In this document: positions 45,300 to 60,900 of the stretch, in pieces
Layout: each line of letters opens with the position of its first letter
Position numbering within the stretch: the first letter of the stretch is position 1
From: Eledone cirrhosa
Taxonomy: Eukaryota > Mollusca > Cephalopoda > Octopoda > Eledonidae
NCBI GenBank assembly: GCA_964016885.1
Contig: OZ024740.1
Location: 206,321,691-206,385,690 of the forward strand
DNA length: 64,000 nucleotides
Reading direction: 5' to 3'
Translations under genes and position numbers: made by a program
The notes under the pieces: generated by a model
Seen by the model: the letters and a program-made list of their open reading frames with translations, nothing else
What the model was told of the DNA's origin: nothing
The model's database searches: none

Positions 45300-48200
45300 A
45301 GTATAATAACTAATTGTGATAGTGGGAAAGGTGATGGTAGTAGTATAATAATTGTGATAGTAGGAAAGGTGATGGGAGTAGTATAATAACTAATTGTGAT
45401 AGTGGGAAAGGTGATGGTAGTAGTATAATAATTGTGATAGTAGGAAAGGTGATGGTAGTAGTATAATAACTAATTGTGATAGTGGAAAAGGTGATGGTAG
45501 TAGTATAATAATTGTGATAGTGGGAAAGGTGGTGGTAGTAGTATAATAAATAATTGTGATAGTGGGAAAGGTGATGGTAGTAGTATAATAACTAATTGTG
45601 ATAGTGGGAAAGGTGATGGTAGTAGTATAATAACTAATTGTGATAGTGAGAAATGTGATGGTAGTAGTATAATAACTAATTGTGATAGTGGGAAAGGTGA
45701 TGGTAGTAGTATAATAACTAATTGTGATAGTAGGAAAGGTGATGGTAGTAGTATAATAATTGTGATAGTAGGAAAGGTGATGGTAGTAGTATAATAACTA
45801 ATTGTGAAAGTGGGAAAGATGATGGGAGTAGTATAATAATTGTGATAGTGGGAAAGGTGATGGTAGTAGTATAATAACTAATTGTGATAGTGGGAAAGGT
45901 GATGAGAGTAGTATAATAACTAATTGTGATAGTGAGAAAGGTGATGGTAGTAGTACAATAACTAATTGTGATAGTGGGAAACGTGATGGTAGTAGTATAA
46001 TAACTAATTGTGATAGTGGGAAAGGTGATGGTAGTAGTATAAACAACTAATTGTGATAGTGGGAAAGGTGATGGGAGTAGTATAATAACTAATTGTGATA
46101 GTGGGAAAGGTCATGGTAGTAGTATAATAACTAATTGTGATAGTGGGAAATGTGATGGGAGTAGTATAATAACTAATTGTGATGGTGGGAAAGGTCATGG
46201 TAGTAGTATAATAACTAATTGTGATAGCGGGAAAGGTCAGGGTAGTAGTATAATAACTAATTGTGATAGTGAGAAAGGTGATGGTAGTAGTACAATAACA
46301 AATTGTGATAGTGGGAAACGTGATGGTAGTAGTATAATAACTAATTGTGATAGTGGGAAAGGTGATGGGAGTAGTATAATAACTAATTGTGATAGTGGGA
46401 AACGTGATGGTAGTAGTATAATAACTAATTGTGATAGTGGGAAAGTTGATGGTAGTAGTATAATAACTAATTGAGATAGTGGGAAAGGTGATGGTAGTAG
46501 TATAATAATTGTGATAGTGGGAAAGGTGCTGGGAGTAGTATAATAATTGTGATAGTAGGAAAGGTGATGGGAGTAGTATAACTAATTGTGATAGTGGGAA
46601 AGGTGATTGTAGTAGTATAACTAATTGTGATAGTGGGAAAGGTGATGGCAGTATTATAATAACTAATTGTGATAGTGGGAAAGGTGATGGTAGTAGTATA
46701 ATAACTAATTGTGATAGTGGGAAAGGTGATGGGAGTAGTATAATAATTAATTGTTATAGTGGGAAAGGTGATGGTAGTGGTATACTAACTAATTGTGATA
46801 GTGGTAAAGGTGGTGGTAGTAGTATAATAATTGTGATAGTGGGAAAGGTGGTGATAGTAGTATAATAATTGTGATAGTGGGAAAGGTGATGGTAGTAGTA
46901 TAATAACTAATTGTGATAGTGGGAAAGGTGATGGTAGTAGTATAATAACTAATTGTGATAGTGGTAAAGGTGATGAGAGTAGTATAATAACTAATTGTGA
47001 TAGTGGGAAACGTGATGGTAGTAGTATAATAACTAATTGTGATAGTGGGAAAGGTCATGGTAGTAGTATAATAACTAATTGTGATAGTGGGAAATGTGAT
47101 GGGAGTAGTATAATAACTAATTGTGATAGTGGGAAAGGTGATGGGAGTAGTATAATAACTAATTGTGATAGTGGGAAAGGTGATGGTAGTAGTATAATAA
47201 TTGTGATAGTGGGAACGGTGATGGTAGTAGTATAATAACTAATTGTGATAGTGAGAAAGGTGATGGTACTAGTACAATAACTAATTGTGATAGTGGGAAA
47301 GATGATGGGAGTAGTATAATAACTAATTGTGATAGTGGGAAAGGTGATGGTAGTAGTATAATAACTAATTGTGATAGTGGGAAAGGTGATGGTAGTAGTA
47401 TAATAACTAATTGTGATAGTAGGAAAGGTGATGGTAGTAGTATAATAATTGTGATAGTAGGAAAGGTGACGGTAGTAGTATAATAACTAATTGTGATAGT
47501 GGGAAAGGTGAATGTAGTAGTATAATAAGTAATTGTGATAGTGGGAAAGGTAATGATAGTAGTATAATAATTGTGATAGTGGGAAAGGTGCTGGTAGTAG
47601 TATAATAATTGTGATAGTGGGAAAGGTGCTGGGAGTAGTATAATAACTAATTGTGATAGTGGGAAAGGTAATTGTAGTAGTATAATAACTAATTGTGATA
47701 GTGTGCAAGGTGATGGTAGTAGTATAATAACTAATTGTGATAGTGTGCAAGGTGATGGTAGTAGTATAATAACTAATTGTGATAGTGGGAAATATGATGT
47801 GAGTAGTATAATAACTAATTGTGATAGTGGGAAATGTGATGGTAGTAGTATAATAACTAATTGTGATAGTGGGAAAGGTAATGGTAGTAGTATAATAACT
47901 AATTGTGATAGTAGGAAAGGTGATGGTAGTAGTATAATAATTGTGATAGTAGGAAAGGTGATGGTAGTAGTATAATAACTAATTGTGATAGTGGGAAAGA
48001 TGATGGGAGTAGTATAATAATTGTGATAGTGGGAAAGGTGATGGTAGTGGTATAATAACTAATTGTGATAGTGGGAAAGGTGATGGTAGTAGTATAATAA
48101 TTGTGATAGTGGGAAAGGTGATGAGAGTAGTATAATAACTAATTGTGATAGTGGGAAACGTGATGGTAGTAGTATAATAACTAATTGTGATAGTGGGAAA

Positions 48201-51200
48201 GGTCATGGTAGTAGTATAATAATTGTGATAGTGGGAAAGGTGATGGTAGTAGTATAATAACTAATTGTGATAGTGGGAAAGGTGATGGTAGTAGTATAAT
48301 AACTAATTGTGATAGTGAGAAATGTGATGGGAGTAGTATAATAACTAATTGTGATAGTGGGAAAGATGATGGGAGTAGTATAATAACTAATTGTGATAGT
48401 GGGAAAGGTGATGGAAGTAGTAGGTGATGGTAGTAGTATAATAATTGTGATAGTGGGAAAGGTGATGGTAGTAGTATAATAACTAATTGTGGTAGTGGGA
48501 AAGGTGATGGTAGTAGTATAATAACTAATTGTGATAGTGGGAAAGGTGATGGGAGTAGTATAATAACTAATTGTGATAGTGGGAAAGGTGATGGTAGTAG
48601 TATAATAACTAATTGTGATAGTGGGAAAGGTGATGGTAGTAGTATAATAACTAATTGTGATAGTGGGAAAGGTGATGGTAGTAGTATAATAATTGTGATA
48701 GTAGGAAAGGTGATGGGAGTAGTATAATAACTAATTGTGATAGTGGGAAAGGTGATGGTAGTAGTATAATAATTGTGATAGTAGGAAAGGTGATGGTAGT
48801 AGTATAATAACTAATTGTGATAGTGGAAAAGGTGATGGTAGTAGTATAATAATTGTGATAGTGGGAAAGGTGGTGGTAGTAGTATAATAAATAATTGTGA
48901 TAGTGGGAAAGGTGATGGTAGTAGTATAATAACTAATTGTGATAGTGGGAAAGGTGATGGTAGTAGTATAATAACTAATTGTGATAGTGAGAAATGTGAT
49001 GGTAGTAGTATAATAACTAATTGTGATAGTGGGAAAGGTGATGGTAGTAGTATAATAACTAATTGTGATAGTAGGAAAGGTGATGGTAGTAGTATAATAA
49101 TTGTGATAGTAGGAAAGGTGATGGTAGTAGTATAATAACTAATTGTGAAAGTGGGAAAGATGATGGGAGTAGTATAATAATTGTGATAGTGGGAAAGGTG
49201 ATGGTAGTAGTATAATAACTAATTGTGATAGTGGGAAAGGTGATGAGAGTAGTATAATAACTAATTGTGATAGTGAGAAAGGTGATGGTAGTAGTACAAT
49301 AACTAATTGTGATAGTGGGAAACGTGATGGTAGTAGTATAATAACTAATTGTGATAGTGGGAAAGGTGATGGTAGTAGTATAAACTAATTGTGATAGTGG
49401 GAAAGGTGATGGGAGTAGTATAATAACTAATTGTGATAGTGGGAAAGGTCATGGTAGTAGTATAATAACTAATTGTGATAGTGGGAAATGTGATGGGAGT
49501 AGTATAATAACTAATTGTGATGGTGGGAAAGGTCATGGTAGTAGTATAATAACTAATTGTGATAGCGGGAAAGGTCAGGGTAGTAGTATAATAACTAATT
49601 GTGATAGTGAGAAAGGTGATGGTAGTAGTACAATAACAAATTGTGATAGTGGGAAACGTGATGGTAGTAGTATAATAACTAATTGTGATAGTGGGAAAGG
49701 TGATGGGAGTAGTATAATAACTAATTGTGATAGTGGGAAACGTGATGGTAGTAGTATAATAACTAATTGTGATAGTGGGAAAGTTGATGGTAGTAGTATA
49801 ATAACTAATTGAGATAGTGGGAAAGGTGATGGTAGTAGTATAATAATTGTGATAGTGGGAAAGGTGCTGGGAGTAGTATAATAATTGTGATAGTAGGAAA
49901 GGTGATGGGAGTAGTATAACTAATTGTGATAGTGGGAAAGGTGATTGTAGTAGTATAACTAATTGTGATAGTGGGAAAGGTGATGGCAGTATTATAATAA
50001 CTAATTGTGATACTGGGAAAGGTGATGGTAGTAGTATAATAACTAATTGTGATAGTGGGAAAGGTGATGGGAGTAGTATAATAATTAATTGTTATAGTGG
50101 GAAAGGTGATGGTAGTGGTATACTAACTAATTGTGATAGTGGTAAAGGTGGTGGTAGTAGTATAATAATTGTGATAGTGGGAAAGGTGGTGATAGTAGTA
50201 TAATAATTGTGATAGTGGGAAAGGTGATGGTAGTAGTATAATAACTAATTGTGATAGTGGGAAAGGTGATGGTAGTAGTATAATAACTAATTGTGATAGT
50301 GGTAAAGGTGATGAGAGTAGTATAATAACTAATTGTGATAGTGGGAAACGTGATGGTAGTAGTATAATAACTAATTGTGATAGTGGGAAAGGTCATGGTA
50401 GTAGTATAATAACTAATTGTGATAGTGGGAAATGTCATGGGAGTAGTATAATAACTAATTGTGATAGTGGGAAAGGTGATGGGAGTAGTATAATAACTAA
50501 TTGTGATAGTGGGAAAGGTGATGGTAGTAGTATAATAATTGTGATAGTGGGAACGGTGATGGTAGTAGTATAATAACTAATTGTGATAGTGAGAAAGGTG
50601 ATGGTACTAGTACAATAACTAATTGTGATAGTGGGAAAGATGATGGGAGTAGTATAATAACTAATTGTGATAGTGGGAAAGGTGATGGTAGTAGTATAAT
50701 AACTAATTGTGATAGTGGGAAAGGTGATGGTAGTAGTATAATAACTAATTGTGATAGTAGGAAAGGTGATGGTAGTAGTATAATAATTGTGATAGTAGGA
50801 AAGGTGATGGTAGTAGTATAATAACTAATTGTGATAGTGGGAAAGGTGATGGTAGTAGTATAATAACTAATTGTGATAGTGAGAAATGTGATGGGAGTAG
50901 TATAATAACTAATTGTGATAGTGGGAAAGATGATGGGAGTAGTATAATAACTAATTGTGATAGTGGGAAAGGTGATGGAAGTAGTAGGTGATGGTAGTAG
51001 TATAATAATTGTGATAGTGGGAAAGGTGATGGTAGTAGTATAATAACTAATTGTGGTAGTGGGAAAGGTGATGGTAGTAGTATAATAACTAATTGTGATA
51101 GTGGGAAAGGTGATGGGAGTAGTATAATAACTAATTGTGATAGTGGGAAAGGTGATGGTAGTAGTATAATAACTAATTGTGATAGTGGGAAAGGTGATGG

Positions 51201-53740
51201 TAGTAGTATAATAACTAATTGTGATAGTGGGAAAGGTGATGGTAGTAGTATAATAATTGTGATAGTAGGAAAGGTGATGGGAGTAGTATAATAACTAATT
51301 GTGATAGTGGGAAAGGTGATGGTAGTAGTATAATAATTGTGATAGTAGGAAAGGTGATGGTAGTAGTATAATAACTAATTGTGATAGTGGAAAAGGTGAT
51401 GGTAGTAGTATAATAATTGTGATAGTGGGAAAGGTGGTGGTAGTAGTATAATAAATAATTGTGATAGTGGGAAAGGTGATGGTAGTAGTATAATAACTAA
51501 TTGTGATAGTGGGAAAGGTGATGGTAGTAGTATAATAACTAATTGTGATAGTGAGAAATGTGATGGTAGTAGTATAATAACTAATTGTGATAGTGGGAAA
51601 GGTGATGGTAGTAGTATAATAACTAATTGTGATAGTAGGAAAGGTGATGGTAGTAGTATAATAATTGTGATAGTAGGAAAGGTGATGGTAGTAGTATAAT
51701 AACTAATTGTGAAAGTGGGAAAGATGATGGGAGTAGTATAATAATTGTGATAGTGGGAAAGGTGATGGTAGTAGTATAATAACTAATTGTGATAGTGGGA
51801 AAGGTGATGAGAGTAGTATAATAACTAATTGTGATAGTGAGAAAGGTGATGGTAGTAGTACAATAACTAATTGTGATAGTGGGAAACGTGATGGTAGTAG
51901 TATAATAACTAATTGTGATAGTGGGAAAGGTGATGGTAGTAGTATAAACAACTAATTGTGATAGTGGGAAAGGTGATGGGAGTAGTATAATAACTAATTG
52001 TGATAGTGGGAAAGGTCATGGTAGTAGTATAATAACTAATTGTGATAGTGGGAAATGTGATGGGAGTAGTATAATAACTAATTGTGATGGTGGGAAAGGT
52101 CATGGTAGTAGTATAATAACTAATTGTGATAGCGGGAAAGGTCAGGGTAGTAGTATAATAACTAATTGTGATAGTGAGAAAGGTGATGGTAGTAGTACAA
52201 TAACAAATTGTGATAGTGGGAAACGTGATGGTAGTAGTATAATAACTAATTGTGATAGTGGGAAAGGTGATGGGAGTAGTATAATAACTAATTGTGATAG
52301 TGGGAAACGTGATGGTAGTAGTATAATAACTAATTGTGATAGTGGGAAAGTTGATGGTAGTAGTATAATAACTAATTGAGATAGTGGGAAAGGTGATGGT
52401 AGTAGTATAATAATTGTGATAGTGGGAAAGGTGCTGGGAGTAGTATAATAATTGTGATAGTAGGAAAGGTGATGGGAGTAGTATAACTAATTGTGATAGT
52501 GGGAAAGGTGATTGTAGTAGTATAACTAATTGTGATAGTGGGAAAGGTGATGGCAGTATTATAATAACTAATTGTGATAGTGGGAAAGGTGATGGTAGTA
52601 GTATAATAACTAATTGTGATAGTGGGAAAGGTGATGGGAGTAGTATAATAATTAATTGTTATAGTGGGAAAGGTGATGGTAGTGGTATACTAACTAATTG
52701 TGATAGTGGTAAAGGTGGTGGTAGTAGTACAATAATTGTGATAGTGGGAAAGGTGGTGATAGTAGTATAATAATTGTGATAGTGGGAAAGGTGATGGTAG
52801 TAGTATAATAACTAATTGTGATAGTGGGAAAGGTGATGGTAGTAGTATAATAACTAATTGTGATAGTGGTAAAGGTGATGAGAGTAGTATAATAACTAAT
52901 TGTGATAGTGGGAAACGTGATGGTAGTAGTATAATAACTAATTGTGATAGTGGGAAAGGTCATGGTAGTAGTATAATAACTAATTGTGATAGTGGGAAAT
53001 GTGATGGGAGTAGTATAATAACTAATTGTGATAGTGGGAAAGGTGATGGGAGTAGTATAATAACTAATTGTGATAGTGGGAAAGGTGATGGTAGTAGTAT
53101 AATAATTGTGATAGTGGGAACGGTGATGGTAGTAGTATAATAACTAATTGTGATAGTGAGAAAGGTGATGGTACTAGTACAATAACTAATTGTGATAGTG
53201 GGAAAGATGATGGGAGTAGTATAATAACTAATTGTGATAGTGGGAAAGGTGATGGTAGTAGTATAATAACTAATTGTGATAGTGGGAAAGGTGATGGTAG
53301 TAGTATAATAACTAATTGTGATAGTAGGAAAGGTGATGGTAGTAGTATAATAATTGTGATAGTAGGAAAGGTGACGGTAGTAGTATAATAACTAATTGTG
53401 ATAGTGGGAAAGGTGAATGTAGTAGTATAATAAGTAATTGTGATAGTGGGAAAGGTAATGATAGTAGTATAATAATTGTGATAGTGGGAAAGGTGCTGGT
53501 AGTAGTATAATAATTGTGATAGTGGGAAAGGTGCTGGGAGTAGTATAATAACTAATTGTGATAGTGGGAAAGGTAATTGTAGTAGTATAATAACTAATTG
53601 TGATAGTGTGCAAGGTGATGGTAGTAGTATAATAACTAATTGTGATAGTGTGCAAGGTGATGGTAGTAGTATAATAACTAATTGTGATAGTGGGAAATAT
53701 GATGTGAGTAGTATAATAACTAATTGTGATAGTGGGAAAG
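45300..53740 (+). repeat. Nested higher-order repeats (+3338 and +5905 bp)
   Basis: The block 45300-47830 recurs at about +5905 (51200-53740). A partial version recurs at about +3338 (48640-50750). Fingerprints: TATAAACAACTAATTG at 46038 and 51943, with a 3-bp shorter form at 49380; GGTCAGGGTAGTAG in all three; GTGTGCAAGGTG at 47700 and 53605. Confidence 0.75.
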
Positions 53741-56700
53741 GTGATGGTAGTAGTATAATAACTAATTGTGATTGTGGGAAAGTTGATGGTAGTAGTATAA
53801 TAACTAATTGAGATAGAGAGAAAGGTGATGGTAGTAGTATAATAATTGTGATAGTGGGAAAGGTGCTGGGAGTAGTATAATAATTGTGATAGTAGGAAAG
53901 GTGATGGAGTAGTATAACTAATTCTGATAGTGGGAAAGGTGATTGTAGTAGTATAACTAATTGTAATAGTGGAAAGGGTGATGGTAGTAGTATAATAATT
54001 GTGATAGTGGGAAAGGTGGTGGTAGTAGTATAATAATTGTGATAGTGGGAAAGGTGATGGGAGTAGTATAATAACTAATCGTGATAGTGGGAAAGGTGAT
54101 GGTAGTAGTATAATAATTGTGATAGTGGGAAAGGTGATGGTAGTAGTATAATAACTAATTGTGATAGTGGGAAAGGTGATGGTAGTAGTATAATAACTAA
54201 TTGTGATAGTGGGAAACGTGATGGGAGTAGTATAATAACTAATTGTGATAGAGGGAAAGGTGATGGGAGTAGTATAATAACTAATTGTGATAGTGGGAAA
54301 GGTGATGGGAGTAGTATAATAACTAATTGTGATAGTGGGAAAGGTGATGGTAGTAGTATAATAACTAATTGTGATAGTGCGAAAGGTGATGTTAGTAGTA
54401 TAATAAGTAATTGTGATAGTGGGAAAGGTAATGGTAGTAGTATAATAATTAATTGTGATAGTGGGAAAGGTGATGGTAGTAGTATAATAATTGTAATAGT
54501 GGGAAAGATGATGGTAGTAGTATAATAACTAATTGTGAAAGTGGGAAAGGTGATGGTACTAGTATAATAACTAATTCTGATAGTGGGAAAGGTGATGGTA
54601 GTAGTATAATAACTAATTGTGATAGTGGGAAAGGTGATGGTAGTAGTATAATAACTAATTGTGATAGTGGGAAAGGTGATGGTAGTAGTATAATAACTAA
54701 TTGTGATAGTGGGAAAGGTGATGGGAGTAGTATAATAACTAATTATGATAGTGGGAAAGGTGATGGTAGTAGTATAATAACTAATTGTGATAGTGGGAAA
54801 GGTGATGGGAATAGTATAATAATTGTGATAGTGGGAAAGGTGATGGTAGTAGTATAATAACTAATTGTGATAGTGGGAAAGGTGATGGTAGTAGTATTAT
54901 AACTAATTGTGATAGTGGGAAAGGTGATGGTAGTAGAATAATAACTAATCGTGATAGTGGGTAAGATGATGGGAGTAGTATAATAACTAATTGTGATAGT
55001 GGGAAGGTCATGGTAGTAGTATAATAACTAATTGTGATAGTGGGAAAGGTGATGGGAGTAGTATAATAACTAATTGTGATAGTGGGAAAGGTGATGGTAG
55101 TAGTATTATAACTAATTGTGATAGTGGGAAAGGTGATGGTAGTAGAATAATAACTAATCGTGATAGTGGGTAAGATGATGGGAGTAGTATAATAACTAAT
55201 TGTGATAGTGGGAAGGTGATGGTAGTAGTATAATAACTAATTGAGATAGTGGGAAAGGTGATGGTAGTAGTATAATAATTGTGATAGTGGGAAAGGTGCT
55301 GGGAGTAGTATAATAATTGTGATAGTAGGAAAGGTGATGGGAGTAGTATAACTAATTGTGATAGTGGGAAAGGTGATTGTAGTAGTATAACTAATTGTGA
55401 TAGTGGGAAAGGTGATGGCAGTATTATAATAACTAATTGTGATAGTGGGAAAGGTGATGGTAGTAGTATAATAACTAATTGTGATAGTGGGAAAGGTGAT
55501 GGTAGTAGTATAATAACTAATTGTGATAGTGGGAAAGGTGATGGGAGTAGTATAATAATTAATTGTTATAGTGGGAAAGGTGATGGTAGTGGTATACTAA
55601 CTAATTGTGATAGTGGTAAAGGTGGTGGTAGTAGTATAATAATTGTGATAGTGGGAAAGGTGGTGATAGTAGTATAATAATTGTGATAGTGGGAAAGGTG
55701 ATGGTAGTAGTATAATAACTAATTGTGATAGTGGGAAAGGTGATGGTAGTAGTATAATAACTAATTGTGATAGTGGTAAAGGTGATGAGAGTAGTATAAT
55801 AACTAATTGTGATAGTGGGAAACGTGATGGTAGTAGTATAATAACTAATTGTGATAGTGGGAAAGGTCATGGTAGTAGTATAATAACTAATTGTGATAGT
55901 GGGAAATGTGATGGGAGTAGTATAATAACTAATTGTGATAGTGGGAAAGGTGATGGGAGTAGTATAATAACTAATTGTGATAGTGGGAAAGGTGATGGTA
56001 GTAGTATAATAATTGTGATAGTGGGAACGGTGATGGTAGTAGTATAATAACTAATTGTGATAGTGAGAAAGGTGATGGTACTAGTACAATAACTAATTGT
56101 GATAGTGGGAAAGATGATGGGAGTAGTATAATAACTAATTGTGATAGTGGGAAAGGTGATGGTAGTAGTATAATAACTAATTGTGATAGTGGGAAAGGTG
56201 ATGGTAGTAGTATAATAACTAATTGTGATAGTAGGAAAGGTGATGGTAGTAGTATAATAATTGTGATAGTAGGAAAGGTGACGGTAGTAGTATAATAACT
56301 AATTGTGATAGTGGGAAAGGTGAATGTAGTAGTATAATAAGTAATTGTGATAGTGGGAAAGGTAATGATAGTAGTATAATAATTGTGATAGTGGGAAAGG
56401 TGCTGGTAGTAGTATAATAATTGTGATAGTGGGAAAGGTGCTGGGAGTAGTATAATAACTAATTGTGATAGTGGGAAAGGTAATTGTAGTAGTATAATAA
56501 CTAATTGTGATAGTGTGCAAGGTGATGGTAGTAGTATAATAACTAATTGTGATAGTGTGCAAGGTGATGGTAGTAGTATAATAACTAATTGTGATAGTGG
56601 GAAATATGATGTGAGTAGTATAATAACCAATTGTGATAGTCGGAAAGGTGATGGTAGTAGTATAATAACTAATTGTGATTGTGGGAAAGTTGATGGTAGT

Positions 56701-57972
56701 AGTATAATAACTAATTGAGATAGAGAGAAAGGTGATGGTAGTAGTATAATAATTGTGATAGTGGGAAAGGTGCTGGGAGTAGTATAATAATTGTGATAGT
56801 AGGAAAGGTGATGGAGTAGTATAACTAATTCTGATAGTGGGAAAGGTGATTGTAGTAGTATAACTAATTGTAATAGTGGAAAGGGTGATGGTAGTAGTAT
56901 AATAATTGTGATAGTGGGAAAGGTGGTGGTAGTAGTATAATAATTGTGATAGTGGGAAAGGTGATGGGAGTAGTATAATAACTAATCGTGATAGTGGGAA
57001 AGGTGATGGTAGTAGTATAATAATTGTGATAGTGGGAAAGGTGATGGTAGTAGTATAATAACTAATTGTGATAGTGGGAAAGGTGATGGTAGTAGTATAA
57101 TAACTAATTGTGATAGTGGGAAACGTGATGGGAGTAGTATAATAACTAATTGTGATAGAGGGAAAGGTGATGGGAGTAGTATAATAACTAATTGTGATAG
57201 TGGGAAAGGTGATGGGAGTAGTATAATAACTAATTGTGATAGTGGGAAAGGTGATGGTAGTAGTATAATAACTAATTGTGATAGTGCGAAAGGTGATGTT
57301 AGTAGTATAATAAGTAATTGTGATAGTGGGAAAGGTAATGGTAGTAGTATAATAATTAATTGTGATAGTGGGAAAGGTGATGGTAGTAGTATAATAATTG
57401 TAATAGTGGGAAAGATGATGGTAGTAGTATAATAACTAATTGTGAAAGTGGGAAAGGTGATGGTACTAGTATAATAACTAATTCTGATAGTGGGAAAGGT
57501 GATGGTAGTAGTATAATAACTAATTGTGATAGTGGGAAAGGTGATGGTAGTAGTATAATAACTAATTGTGATAGTGGGAAAGGTGATGGTAGTAGTATAA
57601 TAACTAATTGTGATAGTGGGAAAGGTGATGGGAGTAGTATAATAACTAATTATGATAGTGGGAAAGGTGATGGTAGTAGTATAATAACTAATTGTGATAG
57701 TGGGAAAGGTGATGGGAATAGTATAATAATTGTGATAGTGGGAAAGGTGATGGTAGTAGTATAATAACTAATTGTGATAGTGGGAAAGGTGATGGTAGTA
57801 GTATTATAACTAATTGTGATAGTGGGAAAGGTGATGGTAGTAGAATAATAACTAATCGTGATAGTGGGTAAGATGATGGGAGTAGTATAATAACTAATTG
57901 TGATAGTGGGAAGGTCATGGTAGTAGTATAATAACTAATTGTGATAGTGGGAAAGGTGATGGGAGTAGTATA
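52371..57972 (+). repeat. ~2.9-kb tandem higher-order repeat (two copies)
   Basis: 52371-55065 and 55236-57972 share GTGTGCAAGGTG (53605/56512), GAAATATGATGTGAG, GATAGAGAGAAAGG and GGGAAGGTCATGG (55005/57912), all at +2907. The left part is offset by 2865, that is one 42-bp monomer fewer. Confidence 0.78.
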
Positions 57973-60900
57973 ATAATTGTGATAGTGGGAAAGGTGATGG
58001 CAGTAGTATAATAACTAATTGTGATAGTGGGAAAGGTGATGGGAGTAGTATAATAATTAATTGTGATAGTGGGAAGGGTGATGGTAGTGGTATAATAACT
58101 AATTGTGATGGTGGGAAAGGTGGTGGTAGTAGAATAATAATTGTGATAGTGGGAAAGGTGGTGGTAGTAGTATAATAATTGTGATAGTGGGAAAGGTGAT
58201 GGTAGTAGTATAATAACTAATTGTGATAGTGGGAAAGGTGATGGTAGTAGTATAATAACTAATTGTGATAGTGGGAAAGGTGATGGGAGTAGTATAATAA
58301 CTAATTGTGATAGTGGGAAAGGTGATGGGAGTAGTATAATAAGTAATTGTGATAGTGGGAAAGGTAATGTTAGTGGTATAATAACTAATTGTGGTAGTGG
58401 ATAAGGTGATGGTAGTAGTATAATAATTAATTGTGATAGTGGGTAAAGGTGATGGGAGTAGTATAATAACTAATTGTGATAGTGGAAAAGGTGATGGTAG
58501 TAGTATAATAATTGTGATAGTGGGAAAGATGAGGGTAGTAGTATAATAACTAATTGTGAAAGTGGGAAAGGTGATGGGAGTAGTAAAATAGATAATTGTG
58601 AGAGTGCGAAAGGTGATGGTAGTAGTATAATAACTAATTCTGATAGTGGGAAAGGTGTTGGTAGTAGTATAATAACTAATTGTGATAGTGGGAAAGGTGA
58701 TGGTAGTAATATAATAACTAATTGTGATAGTGGGAAAGGTGATGGTAGTAGTATAATAATTGTGATAGTAGGAAAGGTGATGGGAGTAGTATAATAACTA
58801 ATTCTGATAGTGGGAAAGGTGATTGTAGTAGTATAATAATTGTGATAGTGGGAAAGGTGATGGTAGTAGTATAATAACTAATTGTGATAGTGGGAAAGGT
58901 GATGGTAGTAGTATAATAACTAATTGTGATAGTGGGAAAGGTGATGGGAGTAGTATAATAACTAATTGTGATAGTGGGAAAGGTGATGGGAGAAGTATAA
59001 TAACTAATTGTGAGAGTGGGAAAGGTGATAGTAGTAGTATAATAACTAATTGTGATAGTGGGAAAGGTGATGGGAGTAGTAAAATAGATAATTGTGAGAG
59101 TGCGAAAGGTGATGGTAGTAGTATAATAACTAATTGTGATAGTGGGAAAGGTGATGGTAGTAGTATAATAACTAATTGTGATAGTGGGAAAGGTGATGGT
59201 AGTAGTATAATAACTAATTGTGATAGTGGGAAAGATGATGGGAGTAGTATAATAACTAATTGTGATAGTGGGAAGGTGATGGTAGTAGTATAATAACGAA
59301 TTGTGATAGTGGGAAAGGTGATGGGAGTAGTATAATAATTGTGATAGTGGGAAAGGTGATGGCAGTAGTATAATAACTAATTGTGATAGTGGGAAAGGTG
59401 ATGGGAGTAGTATAATAACTAATTGTGAGAGTGGGAAAGGTGATGGTAGTAGTATAATAACTAATTGTGATAGTGGGAAAGGTGATGGGAGTAGTATAAT
59501 AACTAATTGTGAGAGTGGGAAAGGTGATGGTAGTAGTATAATAACTAATTGTGATAGTGGGAAAGGTGATGGTAGTAGTTTAATAACTAATTTTCATAGT
59601 GAGAAAGGTGGTGGTAGTAGTACAATAACAAATTGTGATAGTGACAAAGATGATGGGAGTAGTATAATAACTAATTGTGATAGTGCCAAAGGTGATGGAA
59701 GTAGTAGGTGATGGTAGTAGTATAATAATTGTGATAGTGGGAAAGGTGATGGTAGTAGTATAATAACTAATTGTGATAGTGGGAAAGGTGATGGTAGTAG
59801 TATAATAACTAATTGTGATAGTGGGAAAGGTGATGGGAGTAGTATAATAACTAATTGTGGTAGTGGGAAAGGTGATGGGAGTAGTATAATAACTAATTGT
59901 GAGAGTGCGAAAGGTGATGGTAGTAATATAATAACTAATTGTGATAGTGGGAAAGGTGATGGTAGTAGTATAATAACTAATTGTGATAGTGGGAAAGATG
60001 ATGGGAATAGTATAATAACTAATTGTGATAGTGGGAAGGTCATGGTAGTAGTATAATAACTAATTGTGATAGTGGGAAAGGTGATGGGAGTAGTATAATA
60101 ATTGTGATGGTGGGAAAGGTGATGGCAGTAGTATAATAACTAATTGTGATAGTGGGAAAGGTGATGGGAGTAGTATAATAACTAATTGTGATAGTGGGAA
60201 AGGTGGTGGTAGTAGTATAATAACTAATTGTGATAGTGGGAAAGGTGATGGTAGTAGTATAATAACTAATTGTGATAGTGGGAAAGGTGATGGGAGTAGT
60301 ATAATAATTGTGATGGTGGGAAAGGTGATGGCAGTAGTATAACTAATTGTGATAGTGGGAAAGGTGATGGGAGTAGTATAATAACTAATTGTGATAGTGG
60401 GAAAGGTGGTGGTAGTAGTATAATAACTAATTGTGATAGTGGGAAAGGTGATGGGAGTAGTATAATAACTAATTGTGAGAGTGGGAAAGGTGATGGTAGT
60501 AGTATAATAACTAATTGTGATAGTGGGAAAGGTGATGGGAGTAGTATAATAACTAATTGTGATAGTGGGAAAGGTGATGGGAGTAGTATAATAATTGTGA
60601 TGGTGGGAAAGGTGATGGCAGTAGTATAATAACTAATTGTGATAGTGGGAAGGGTGATGGTAGTGGTATAATAACTAATTGTGATAGTGGGAAAGGTGGT
60701 GGTAGTAGTATAATAATTGTGATAGTGGGAAAGGTGGTGGTAGTAGTATAATAATTGTGATAGTGGGAAAGGTGATGGTAGTAGTATAATAACTAATTGT
60801 GATAGTGGGAAAGGTGATGGTAGTAGTATAATAACTAATTGTGATAGTGGGAAAGGTGATGGGAGTAGTATAATAATTAATTGTGATAGTGGGAAGGGTG

